This document shows positions 1 to 5,507 of a stretch of 6,031 nucleotides of DNA, in pieces. The position numbers were made by a program, and so were the translations under genes. The notes under the pieces are model-generated. The model did no database searches. It was given only the letters and a program-made list of their open reading frames with translations, and had not been told where the DNA came from. The stretch spans positions 1 to 6,031 of the forward strand of contig JAEEUX010000157.1 in NCBI GenBank assembly GCA_016290695.1. Reading direction: 5' to 3'. The DNA comes from Oscillospiraceae bacterium (lineage in GTDB: Bacteria > Bacillota > Clostridia > Oscillospirales > Oscillospiraceae). Each line of letters starts with the position of its first letter. Within the stretch, counting starts at the first letter, position 1.

Positions 1-654
1 TATGCAGGTGGCAAGGTCGAGCTTTTCGCCCGCGTTTTCTTCTTCCTTCGCGCCGCCGACGCCCGCCTTATTGTCTCTCATGAAAATTATCCAAAGCGCC
101 GCGACGACGACCGCTATACCGGCCGACCAGACAAACGCGGTATTCACCGTGCCGAAGACGGCCGCGCTGCCCGTTCCGATGGACATGGATACGTTCGCGA
201 CGGCGAGGAAAACGCCGAGCAGGATGCTGGCCTTATTGGGCTCGAACCATGTTCCGATGACCTTGGGGCCGTTGGAGTTGAGGAAGGTCGCGCAGACGCC
301 CATGAGTATCATGGAGGCGACGAGTGCGCCGTAGCTGGAGGTGAAAACTCTCAAAACTACGCCTGCCGCCGTGAGGACGACGCCCGTAACGATGACCTTT
401 CTCGGGCCGAAACGGTCCACGAGCAGGCCGGAAACGAGGCTCAGGAACGCGCCCGGAATGAGCGGGGACATGTTCAGGAGGCTGAAATCGCTGTCTGTGA
501 GGCTGAGGCCGAGGAAGCGGCTGACCTCCTCCTTGCCGAAGCCGGTTATCTGATACTGGGCGAAGTTCGGCAGAGTGATGCCTATGCAGAGCAGGATGAG
601 TACGACGTAGCCGTACCTCGGGCTGATTTTTTTCGTGCTGATTCTTTCTTTCAT
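1..654 (-). CDS. Major facilitator superfamily transporter, N-terminal half (cut by window edge)
   Basis: This is a secondary transporter of the inner membrane, seen only for its first 218 residues because the frame is still open at base 1. It starts at the ATG on 654-652, preceded by an AAGGAAAGG ribosome binding site 11 bases upstream. A short basic N-terminus is followed by hydrophobic segments at about residues 14-33, 61-80, 87-104, 108-128, 143-168 and 172-192, the six-helix first half of an MFS protein. The MFS motif A is clear at 76-88 (GLLVDRFGPRKVI), in the loop between helices 2 and 3. A charged, Glu/Lys-rich stretch at about 193-212 is the usual central cytoplasmic loop. The GPKVIGTWFEPNKAS stretch at 129-143 resembles cyanate/nitrate-type or OFA-type permeases, but the substrate cannot be told. 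It is separated from whiA by 299 bases and is probably its own transcription unit. Confidence 0.88.
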   Translation of the reverse strand, partial: MKERISTKKISPRYGYVVLILLCIGITLPNFAQYQITGFGKEEVSRFLGLSLTDSDFSLLNMSPLIPGAFLSLVSGLLVDRFGPRKVIVTGVVLTAAGVVLRVFTSSYGALVASMILMGVCATFLNSNGPKVIGTWFEPNKASILLGVFLAVANVSMSIGTGSAAVFGTVNTAFVWSAGIAVVVAALWIIFMRDNKAGVGGAKEEENAGEKLDLATCI

Positions 655-665
655 TAAATTACAAG

Positions 666-674
666 CCTTTCCTT
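666..674 (-). promoter_or_regulatory. Ribosome binding site of the MFS transporter
   Basis: On the minus strand, AAGGAAAGG lies 11 bases before the ATG at 654. The spacing is slightly long, but no other in-frame start downstream has a better site, and this start gives a normal short basic N-terminus before the first membrane helix. Confidence 0.55.
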
Positions 675-686
675 AGGGTTTAATGG

Positions 687-715
687 TTTATATAATTAAG
701 ACGCTCCACCTCGAA
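687..715 (-). promoter_or_regulatory. Possible promoter of the MFS transporter
   Basis: An AT-rich stretch on the minus strand gives TATAAA (692-687) as a -10 candidate. At 17 bases spacing the -35 position reads TTCGAG (715-710), a poor match to TTGACA. This would fit a promoter that needs an activator, and the dyad at 697-724 overlaps the -35 position. The assignment rests on the -10 and position only. Confidence 0.3.
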
Positions 716-724
716 GCGTTCTTA
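697..724. promoter_or_regulatory. Imperfect inverted repeat, possible operator
   Basis: The arms TAAGACGCT (697-705) and AGCGTTCTTA (715-724) are complementary apart from one unpaired base, with a nine-base centre. The dyad lies about 45-70 bases before the transporter start and covers the expected -35 position. It is not followed by a T-run on either strand, so an operator fits better than a terminator. The binding protein is unknown. Confidence 0.35.
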
Positions 725-750
725 TTATCGTTGGATGAATATGCTTCGTC

Positions 751-855
751 GGCACCCACTATTTGCACAATGTAATATGGTTGTGCCGCAGCAATGTGGG
801 CCTGGGGCTTGCCCCAGGCATGGCACTATGGTTTTGCAACAATGTCATATGGTTG
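751..855. repeat. Degenerate direct repeat pair around a GC-rich hairpin
   Basis: Two related units of about 33 bases occupy 751-783 and 822-855. Each begins GGCAC, passes through a TTTGCA-like stretch and ends CAATGTnATATGGTTG; the final 16 bases (768-783 and 840-855) differ at one position. Between them, 800-819 forms a perfect 8-bp hairpin, GCCTGGGG with CCCCAGGC and a CTTG loop. A weaker partial copy, GCAGCAATGT, is at 788-797. No coding frame here has a credible ribosome binding site or protein. This resembles a dispersed intergenic palindromic repeat rather than a gene. Confidence 0.55.
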
Positions 856-867
856 ATAATACTAATT

Positions 868-891
868 GCCCCACTGTAGGGGCGGGCGCCC
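868..891. repeat. GC-rich palindromic element containing TGTAGGGGCGGG
   Basis: GCCCC (868-872) and GGGGC (879-883) can pair across a six-base loop, and GGGCGCCC (884-891) is a perfect palindrome directly after it. The core TGTAGGGGCGGG (875-886) has a near match at 5844-5855 (TGTAGGGGGCGG). I recall such TGTAGGGG-type GC-rich repeats between genes of gut Clostridia, but cannot confirm the family here. The hairpin could weakly end whiA transcription (minus strand), but the bases after it are not a real T-run. Confidence 0.4.
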
Positions 892-953
892 TCGGCAGCG
901 TTCCCTGCAAACGAGCATGTTTTTCACCGCAAGCACAATGCCGCACGGCTCCG

Positions 954-1856
954 TCACTGCGCCCTTGCGCTTTCCGCAAGCTTCCTGAGCCTGTGGTTCA
1001 GGCAGGATTTCGTCACGGGCGGGACGCACATCGCCGCGAGCTCCGTAAGGCTCGCCTCGGGGTTTTCGAGCCGCAGACGCGCGGCCTCGCGCAGCTTGTC
1101 GCTCAGGCCCTCGAGCCTCCCCTCCGCCTCAAGGCGGCGGATGGCCTCCGTCTGCGCTATCGCGGCCTCGACGACCTTCGAGAGATTTGCCGTGTCGCAG
1201 TTTACGCGGCGGTTGACGCTGTTACGCATGTCCTTCTCGACCTTCGCGTTCATAAGCTCCATCGCCGCTATCGGCGCGCCGAGCATGGTGAGCAGCTCCT
1301 CGATGGCCTCGCTGTTCTTAAAATATGTAACGTGGTTGCCGCCGCGTCCGGCGTTTCTCGGCTTCATGCCGAGCTCGAGCAGGATTGAATAAATCTCGTT
1401 GCTCACGCTGTAATGGCCCGTAGCGAGCTCCAGATGATAGGTCTTGGACGGGTCCGTCACTGAGCCGCCCGCGAGAAACGCGCCGCGCAGGAACGAAACC
1501 TGGCAGCACTGCTGCTCCAGCACGCTGAGATTTATATGGTGCGCCAGAACGCGCCCTCGGTCATAGCCGAAGCGGTCAAACACCGCGCTGAGCTTATCCG
1601 GCGCCGTTATCGAGGCGCTGATTTTCCCCTCGTCCGCGCCCGCGCCGGAAACGGCGTCGAAGCCCCAGGAAAACGCCTTCTTCAAAAGCTTCTCCGCGCG
1701 CTGATAAACCGGGCGCGACTCCGTGATTATCCTGATTTCGCTTGAGGAAAAGGTGTTGCAATAGAGCAGCATCCCGTAAATTTCCGCGTCCGCGCAGCAC
1801 TTTTTGTTTATCGGCTGGCGGCACATCTCCGCCTTCGCGTCAAAGGAAAACGACAT
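954..1856 (-). CDS. whiA: DNA-binding protein WhiA (sporulation/cell division regulator family)
   Basis: WhiA proteins bind DNA. In Streptomyces WhiA activates sporulation genes; in Bacillus subtilis it affects division and chromosome segregation. The product has 300 residues, close to the family's usual 300-320. The N-terminal two thirds is the degenerate LAGLIDADG-like homing endonuclease fold that has lost nuclease activity; FLRGAFLAGGSVTDPSKTYH at 122-141 is the family's most recognisable stretch. NRRVNCDTANLSK (215-227) follows, then the C-terminal helix-turn-helix at about 250-293, with LENPEASLTELA and a conserved NHRLRKL at 287-293. The start is one base after the rapZ stop (TAAAATG), with only a weak AAGAAG upstream, so translation is probably coupled to rapZ. 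It is the last gene of the hprK operon and no good terminator follows it. Confidence 0.96.
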   Translation of the reverse strand: MSFSFDAKAEMCRQPINKKCCADAEIYGMLLYCNTFSSSEIRIITESRPVYQRAEKLLKKAFSWGFDAVSGAGADEGKISASITAPDKLSAVFDRFGYDRGRVLAHHINLSVLEQQCCQVSFLRGAFLAGGSVTDPSKTYHLELATGHYSVSNEIYSILLELGMKPRNAGRGGNHVTYFKNSEAIEELLTMLGAPIAAMELMNAKVEKDMRNSVNRRVNCDTANLSKVVEAAIAQTEAIRRLEAEGRLEGLSDKLREAARLRLENPEASLTELAAMCVPPVTKSCLNHRLRKLAESARAQ

Positions 1857-1857
1857 T

Positions 1858-2712
1858 TTACTTCTTCACATCCCTGTGGGAACATTCCGTCGCGTAGCCG
1901 CAGCTTGCCGTAAACTCGGCAAGAGCCTCGGCGATGGCGACGCTGCGGTGACGCCCGCCCGTGCAGCCGATGGCGATGACGAGCGAGGGCTTGCCCTCCT
2001 CGGTATACTGCGGCAGCAGGAACTCGACGAGGTCGGTGAGCTTTGCCATAAAGGTCCCCGTCTGCTCATGCTCGAATATAAAATCGCGCACGGGCGCTTC
2101 AAGCCCCGTCTTGTGGGCAAGCTCCGGGACGTAATAGGGGTTCGGCAGGAAGCGGACGTCGAAAACAAGGTCCGCGTCCGAGGGCACGCCGTACTTGAAG
2201 CCGAAGGAAACTACGTTGACGTGCAGCCCGCGCCCCGCGCCGCCCGCGAAAAGGTCGTTTATGCGGTGCTGAAGCTGGGCGAGGGTATAGTCGGAGGTGT
2301 TTATGATATAATCCGCGCGCTCGCGCATGCGGCTGAGAAGCTGCTTTTCCTTGTCGATGGCGGCGCTTATGTCCACGCCGTCGGGGTCGAGCGGATGGCG
2401 GCGGCGCGTTTCCTTATAGCGCTTGAGGATGACGCTGTTGGAGGCCTCGACGAAGAGTATCTTATAGTCGCAGCCTATTTTTTTCATGCGCTCGAGCGCC
2501 GTGAAAAGCTCGTCAAAGCTCTCCTTGCCGCGAACGTCCGTAACGAGCGCGACCTTGTCATAGCGCCCCTTCGTGGCAAGACACAGCTCCGCGAAAATGG
2601 GCATGAGGACGACGGGCATGTTGTCCACGCAGTAAAAATCGAGGTCCTCAAGCGTCGCCGCGACGCGGCTCTTTCCCGCGCCGGAAAGGCCGGAAATGAT
2701 GAAAAATTGCAT
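1858..2712 (-). CDS. rapZ: RapZ/YvcJ family nucleotide-binding regulator
   Basis: RapZ (YvcJ in Bacillus) is a P-loop protein that binds and hydrolyses nucleotides. In E. coli it hands small RNA GlmZ to RNase E and so tunes glucosamine-6-phosphate synthase; the role in Bacillota is less clear and linked to competence and sugar metabolism. The product has 284 residues, the usual length. Walker A GLSGAGKS is at 8-15, VDNMP at 29-33 and TDVRG at 58-62. The C-terminal domain carries SFGFKYG (169-175), DVRFLPNPYY (185-194), CTGGRHRS (250-257) and a final HRD. The ATG at 2712 sits 8 bases after AGGAGG, which overlaps the murB stop codon. Downstream it is joined to whiA with one base between them; yvcK, often found at this point, is missing. 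Confidence 0.97.
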   Translation of the reverse strand: MQFFIISGLSGAGKSRVAATLEDLDFYCVDNMPVVLMPIFAELCLATKGRYDKVALVTDVRGKESFDELFTALERMKKIGCDYKILFVEASNSVILKRYKETRRRHPLDPDGVDISAAIDKEKQLLSRMRERADYIINTSDYTLAQLQHRINDLFAGGAGRGLHVNVVSFGFKYGVPSDADLVFDVRFLPNPYYVPELAHKTGLEAPVRDFIFEHEQTGTFMAKLTDLVEFLLPQYTEEGKPSLVIAIGCTGGRHRSVAIAEALAEFTASCGYATECSHRDVKK

Positions 2713-2720
2713 AAACCCTG

Positions 2721-2726
2721 CCTCCT
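2721..2726 (-). promoter_or_regulatory. Ribosome binding site of rapZ, overlapping the murB stop
   Basis: A perfect AGGAGG on the minus strand lies 8 bases before the rapZ ATG. Its first two bases are the last two of the murB TAG stop, so ribosomes ending murB are next to the rapZ start. This fixes the rapZ start at 2712. Confidence 0.85.
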
Positions 2727-3627
2727 ACCGTATAATTCGTATCTCCGGCTCAAGCTCTACGCCGGAATTTTTTAAGACGACGGCGCGCACCTCGTCCATC
2801 AGGCGGATAATATCCTCCGCCGTCGCGCCGCCGGCGTTTATGACAAAACCCGCGTGCTTCTCCGAAACCTGCGCCCCGCCTACGCGAAAGCCCTTGAGCC
2901 CCGCCTCGTCTATGAGCGCGGCGGCATAGCCCGTTTTCGGGCGCTTGAAGGCGCTGCCCGCGCTGGGCTTATCGAGCGGCTGGCTCGCCCTGCGCTTTTC
3001 GCTGAGCTCGGCCATACGCGCGGCTATCGCTTCGCCGTCGCCCGGCCTGAGCCTGATGCGCGCGGATAAAATGAGGTCGGCTTCGGTGAAATTACTGTGC
3101 CGGTACGCAAAACCAAGCTCCGCGCCTGCGCTTTCATGCTCGCGCCCGTCCTTATCGAGCCAGACCGCGGAGGAAACGACCTCGGCCATTTCGCCGCCGT
3201 AAGCGCCCGCGTTCATGAAAACTCCCCCGCCGACGCTGCCGGGAATGCCGTGGGCAAACTCAAAGCCCGCGAGACAGGCGCGCCGCGCTAGGACGGCGAC
3301 GGAGGCCATAGACGCGCCGCACTCAGCACAAATCAAGGTCTCGCCCTCCCGCTCAGCGGCGGAGACGCCGGCGGTTTTTACTACCGCGCCGTCATAGCCC
3401 TCGTCGGGGAAAAGGAGGTTCGTCCCGTTCCCCATGACGTAATGCTTTATCCCCTCGCGGCGGAGAAACGAAGCGGCCGCCCTGAGCTCGGAAACGCTCT
3501 TCGGCAGCAGAAGCGCCGCGGCGGGGCCGCCGACGCGGAAGCTCGTGTGGTTCTTCATTGGCTCGCCGAAGCGGATTTCAAGCTCCGGGGCCAGCTCGGC
3601 GAGGCCGAGGAATACAGAAGGCTGCAT
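2725..3627 (-). CDS. murB: UDP-N-acetylenolpyruvoylglucosamine reductase MurB
   Basis: MurB is the cytoplasmic flavoenzyme that uses NADPH and FAD to reduce UDP-GlcNAc-enolpyruvate to UDP-N-acetylmuramate, the second committed step of peptidoglycan synthesis. The 300-residue product has the FAD-binding motifs NHTSFRVGGP (26-35), GNGTN (67-71) and HGIPGSVGGGVFMNAGAYGG (126-145). YRHSNF is at 175-180, and PSAGSAFKRP at 221-230, with Ser225 in the place of the proton-donating serine of E. coli MurB. The C-terminal LEPEIRII (292-299) supplies the conserved acid. The short type II form fits Bacillota. GGAGGG stands 3 bases before the ATG at 3627, a tight but workable spacing; about 25 residues before NHTSF is normal for the family. 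It follows hprK by 42 bases and precedes rapZ by 12. Confidence 0.97.
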   Translation of the reverse strand: MQPSVFLGLAELAPELEIRFGEPMKNHTSFRVGGPAAALLLPKSVSELRAAASFLRREGIKHYVMGNGTNLLFPDEGYDGAVVKTAGVSAAEREGETLICAECGASMASVAVLARRACLAGFEFAHGIPGSVGGGVFMNAGAYGGEMAEVVSSAVWLDKDGREHESAGAELGFAYRHSNFTEADLILSARIRLRPGDGEAIAARMAELSEKRRASQPLDKPSAGSAFKRPKTGYAAALIDEAGLKGFRVGGAQVSEKHAGFVINAGGATAEDIIRLMDEVRAVVLKNSGVELEPEIRIIR

Positions 3628-3630
3628 TTT

Positions 3631-3636
3631 CCCTCC
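3631..3636 (-). promoter_or_regulatory. Ribosome binding site of murB
   Basis: GGAGGG on the minus strand, 3 bases from the ATG at 3627. The spacing is shorter than the 5-9 bases usual in this window, but no other start nearby is better served. Confidence 0.55.
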
Positions 3637-3669
3637 ACTGCGCCCACAGGCGCGGAAACAGTTTGCAAA

Positions 3670-4614
3670 TCACGGATTAAAGCTCTTGTCGAACTGCGAA
3701 TTGATGCGGTCGACGAATTCCTGCGCCGAGTCGATGTTCATCTTCTTCTGGCGGTTCTGCATCGCGGCAGTTTCGATGATGACGGCGAGGTTTCGCCCCG
3801 GCTGGACGGGAACGGTTATCGCCGGGACGTTTACGCCCAGAATGTCTATATATTGGTTATCGAGGCCGAGCCTGTCATACATATAGCCCTCGCGCCAGCT
3901 CTCGATATTTATTATCATGTCTATCTTCTCTTCGTCCTTAACAGCGCCCATGCCGAAGAGCTTGCGCACGTCGATAACTCCGATGCCGCGCAGCTCGACG
4001 TAATAGCGGATGATTTCCGGCGCGGAGCCGAGGAGCATGTTGTAGGCTACCTTTTTTATTTCCACGGCGTCGTCCGCCACAAGGCGGTGTCCGCGTTTGA
4101 CGAGCTCTATCGCCGCCTCGCTCTTGCCGATGCCGCTTTCGCCGAGAAGGAGCACGCCCTCGCCGTAGACCTCCACCATGACGCCGTGGCGCGTGATGCG
4201 CGGGGCAAGGTAATGGTGCAGGCTCGTGATGAGCGCGGCCATGAACTCGGAGGTGTCGCGCTCGGTCCTTAAAAGGGGAACGCCGTACTTTTCCGCGAGC
4301 TCTATGCAGCTCGGGTCCACCTTCATGCGGTTGCAGATTATGAGCGCGGGGATATTGCGCATGATAAGCAGCTCGTATATTTTCTTCCGCTCGACCTCGG
4401 GCAGCGAGCGCAGATACATTATCTCAACTATACCCATAAGCTGGAGGCGGAGATTGTCGAAATGGTTGTAGAATCCGATAAGCTGCATCCCCGGGCGGTT
4501 AATGTCGGGAGTCTGAACGAGGATCTGCTCATAATTCGGCGGAATATAAACCTTTTCGAGGTCGAATTCGTCCACAAGCTTATAGAGAGGCACGGAATAT
4601 TCGTGGTTATCCAT
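3670..4614 (-). CDS. hprK: HPr kinase/phosphorylase
   Basis: HprK phosphorylates HPr on its regulatory serine when glycolytic intermediates and ATP are high, and removes the phosphate when inorganic phosphate is high. In Bacillota this drives carbon catabolite repression through CcpA. With the start at 4614 the product has 314 residues, as expected (about 310). The N-terminal domain (about 1-130) is the DRTGG-like half. The catalytic domain has RHG at 142-144, Walker A GESGIGKS at 158-165, VADDAVEI at 179-186, the HprK signature ELRGIGVIDV at 207-216 and PGRN at 272-275. AAAGGAG lies 7 bases before the ATG at 4614 but only 1 base from the in-frame ATG at 4620, so 4614 is preferred. The frame stays open to 4914, but that stretch holds the promoter and shows no family similarity. 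It is the first gene of the operon. Confidence 0.97.
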   Translation of the reverse strand: MDNHEYSVPLYKLVDEFDLEKVYIPPNYEQILVQTPDINRPGMQLIGFYNHFDNLRLQLMGIVEIMYLRSLPEVERKKIYELLIMRNIPALIICNRMKVDPSCIELAEKYGVPLLRTERDTSEFMAALITSLHHYLAPRITRHGVMVEVYGEGVLLLGESGIGKSEAAIELVKRGHRLVADDAVEIKKVAYNMLLGSAPEIIRYYVELRGIGVIDVRKLFGMGAVKDEEKIDMIINIESWREGYMYDRLGLDNQYIDILGVNVPAITVPVQPGRNLAVIIETAAMQNRQKKMNIDSAQEFVDRINSQFDKSFNP

Positions 4615-4620
4615 CTTCAT

Positions 4621-4628
4621 TCTCCTTT
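4621..4628 (-). promoter_or_regulatory. Ribosome binding site that decides the hprK start
   Basis: AAAGGAGA on the minus strand. From AGGAG the gap is 7 bases to the ATG at 4614 and 1 base to the ATG at 4620. The first is ideal and the second too close, so translation most likely begins MDNHEYS. Confidence 0.75.
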
Positions 4629-4653
4629 CGCCCGCGCAGCGGCGATTCGGGCG
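4629..4653 (-). promoter_or_regulatory. Leader hairpin beside the hprK ribosome binding site
   Basis: In the minus-strand RNA, CGCCCG (4653-4648) can pair with CGGGCG (4634-4629) across 13 bases, ending directly before AAAGGAG. A stem here could hinder or expose the ribosome binding site. In GC-rich DNA a 6-bp stem is not rare, so this is only a candidate. Confidence 0.25.
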
Positions 4654-4714
4654 GCGCTTTTCGCGGCGGTATACGCTTGGCGGGCAGGCCGCGCGAGCGT
4701 TCAAATCCAATTTA

Positions 4715-4743
4715 ATCATATTATATTTTTTCGGAATTGGCAA
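4715..4743 (-). promoter_or_regulatory. Promoter of the hprK-murB-rapZ-whiA operon
   Basis: On the minus strand TTGCCA (4743-4738) and TATGAT (4720-4715) are separated by 17 bases, each matching the housekeeping sigma consensus at 5 of 6 positions. Transcription would start near 4708 and leave a leader of about 95 bases before hprK. A second TATAAT (4725-4720) overlaps the -10 but has no -35 at proper spacing. The region is much richer in A/T than the genes around it. Confidence 0.65.
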
Positions 4744-4907
4744 TGTTTTTCGCCGTGTAAAAAAATATTTGTTCATAGTATTGCATTTTGCACTTTTTTG
4801 AGTGATAATTGTATGACAAGAGCGCCTAACGGGCTCCTCTGCGCGCCCCGCTTTTTGTCCGTGAGCCGGTTTTTCCGCGAAAAAGCGTAAATATAAGGAA
4901 ATAATGA
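4744..4907. other. Divergent intergenic region between the hprK and yceD promoters
   Basis: No gene is supported here. The DNA is A/T-rich at 4744-4820 and contains TGCATTTTGCA (4782-4792), a short self-complementary site. Frames cross it on both strands but lack ribosome binding sites and known protein character. The stretch 4888-4907, just upstream of the yceD -35, is almost all A and T and could serve as an UP element for RNA polymerase. Confidence 0.5.
4850..4887. promoter_or_regulatory. Inverted repeat upstream of the yceD promoter
   Basis: CGCTTTTT (4850-4857) and AAAAAGCG (4880-4887) are perfectly complementary, 8 bp, with 22 bases between. A smaller dyad, TTTTTC (4870-4875) with GAAAAA (4879-4884), shares the right arm. 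The site ends 20 bases before the yceD -35 box, so it could bind a regulator of either divergent unit. No known operator was recognised. Confidence 0.35.
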
Positions 4908-4936
4908 TTGACAAAGCCCGGATTATCCTCTATAAT
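4908..4936 (+). promoter_or_regulatory. Perfect-consensus promoter of yceD-rpmF
   Basis: TTGACA (4908-4913) and TATAAT (4931-4936) are both exact and separated by the ideal 17 bases. Transcription would begin near 4943, giving a leader of about 25 bases. This is what one expects for a strongly expressed ribosomal protein unit. Confidence 0.93.
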
Positions 4937-4957
4937 AATCGGGCATCATGGTATCGG

Positions 4958-4963
4958 GGTGAT
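4958..4963 (+). promoter_or_regulatory. Ribosome binding site that decides the yceD start
   Basis: GGTGAT, complementary to the 3' end of 16S rRNA, precedes the ATG at 4968 by 4 bases. An earlier in-frame TTG at 4908 is part of the -35 box and lies before the transcription start, so it cannot be used. Confidence 0.7.
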
Positions 4964-4967
4964 TATT

Positions 4968-5459
4968 ATGCTTCTTGACCTAAAGAAAATAATCGCCGTT
5001 CCCGGCAGGGTCTCCTTCGAGTACGAGCCGGATATTTCCGACATGAGCTTTTCCTCCGTTGTGAAATGGCTTTCGCCGCTTCACGCGGTCGGCGAGGTCG
5101 TCAATACCGCGGGCGCGCTTACGCTCACCGCCTCCCTCTCCGTCAAAATGCTCTGTTTGTGCGACAGGTGCGGCACGGAGTTTGAAAAGGATAAGCTCAT
5201 CCCCGTCGAGGCAAAGCTCGCGGGCGATCTTGAAGACCCGGATAACCCCGATATTTTCCCCATTGCGGACGATGCGGTCGACCTTGACGAAGTCCTCATC
5301 ACGGCCTTCGTCCTCGGCATGGACACGAAATTCCTTTGCAGCGAGGATTGCCCCGGCCTCTGCCCCAAATGCGGCAAGCCGCTTAAAGACGGGCCCTGCT
5401 CCTGCAAGAAGGATATAGACCCAAGATTAGCTGTATTAGGGCAGCTATTGGAAAAATAA
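4968..5459 (+). CDS. yceD: YceD/DUF177 family protein, predicted zinc-binding
   Basis: DUF177 proteins are widely encoded just before rpmF and are linked to 23S rRNA or large-subunit ribosome biogenesis in bacteria and plastids; the exact activity is not settled. The product has 163 residues, typical for the family. The first 60 residues form the variable N-terminal part. Cys pairs then follow: CDRC at 65-68, and a C-terminal set at Cys124, 128, 132, 135, 144 and 146, including GLCPKCGKPL at 130-139. The tail IDPRLAVLGQLLEK is the usual family ending. An acidic stretch, DLEDPDNPD, lies at 87-95. It is the first gene after the promoter at 4908-4936 and is followed by rpmF after 48 bases, so the two are almost surely co-transcribed. 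The gene name follows E. coli usage. Confidence 0.93.
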   Translation: MLLDLKKIIAVPGRVSFEYEPDISDMSFSSVVKWLSPLHAVGEVVNTAGALTLTASLSVKMLCLCDRCGTEFEKDKLIPVEAKLAGDLEDPDNPDIFPIADDAVDLDEVLITAFVLGMDTKFLCSEDCPGLCPKCGKPLKDGPCSCKKDIDPRLAVLGQLLEK

Positions 5460-5493
5460 TTCATCGCAAAACGCTGCTGATTACAGCTTGCAC

Positions 5494-5502
5494 GAGGAGG
5501 TG
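5494..5502 (+). promoter_or_regulatory. Ribosome binding site of rpmF
   Basis: GAGGAGGTG, a nearly full match to the anti-Shine-Dalgarno, with 7 bases between AGGAGG and the ATG at 5508. It excludes the out-of-frame ATG at 5488 as a competing start. Confidence 0.9.
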
Positions 5503-5507
5503 TCAAA

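Noticed and set aside
122..141. Active homing endonuclease (in whiA; numbers are residues of the protein)
   Set aside because: The LAGLIDADG-like stretch lacks the catalytic acid pattern of active enzymes and the C-terminal helix-turn-helix is the WhiA type, so this is the usual non-nuclease family member.
2..334. Plus-strand open frame of 110 codons at the left edge
   Set aside because: It is antisense to the MFS transporter, whose membrane-helix pattern and motif A are clear.
800..819. Terminator of whiA
   Set aside because: The stem is strong, but no T-run follows it on the minus strand and it lies about 135 bases beyond the whiA stop.
751..855. CRISPR array
   Set aside because: There are only two imperfect repeat units with an internal hairpin and no regular spacers or cas genes.
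735..1388. Plus-strand open frame of 217 codons opposite whiA
   Set aside because: It mostly lies antisense to a well-supported whiA, has no good ribosome binding site, and its arginine- and leucine-rich, low-character protein is what GC-biased codons yield on the opposite strand.
1804..2775. Plus-strand open frame of 323 codons opposite rapZ, longer than rapZ itself
   Set aside because: It is fully antisense to rapZ and neighbouring ends. The rapZ frame carries the Walker A and C-terminal family motifs, while this frame shows none.
3442..4272. Plus-strand open frame of 276 codons opposite hprK and murB
   Set aside because: It crosses two recognised genes on the other strand and has no family character. 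It is a codon-bias shadow.
4462..4890. Plus-strand open frame across the hprK start and the divergent promoter region
   Set aside because: It overlaps the hprK N-terminus, promoter and leader, and lacks a ribosome binding site. The part over AT-rich DNA gives a phenylalanine/cysteine-rich, unlikely protein.
4908..4967. Upstream TTG start for yceD
   Set aside because: The TTG is part of the -35 TTGACA, and the -10 lies inside the would-be coding stretch, so this part is not transcribed from that promoter.
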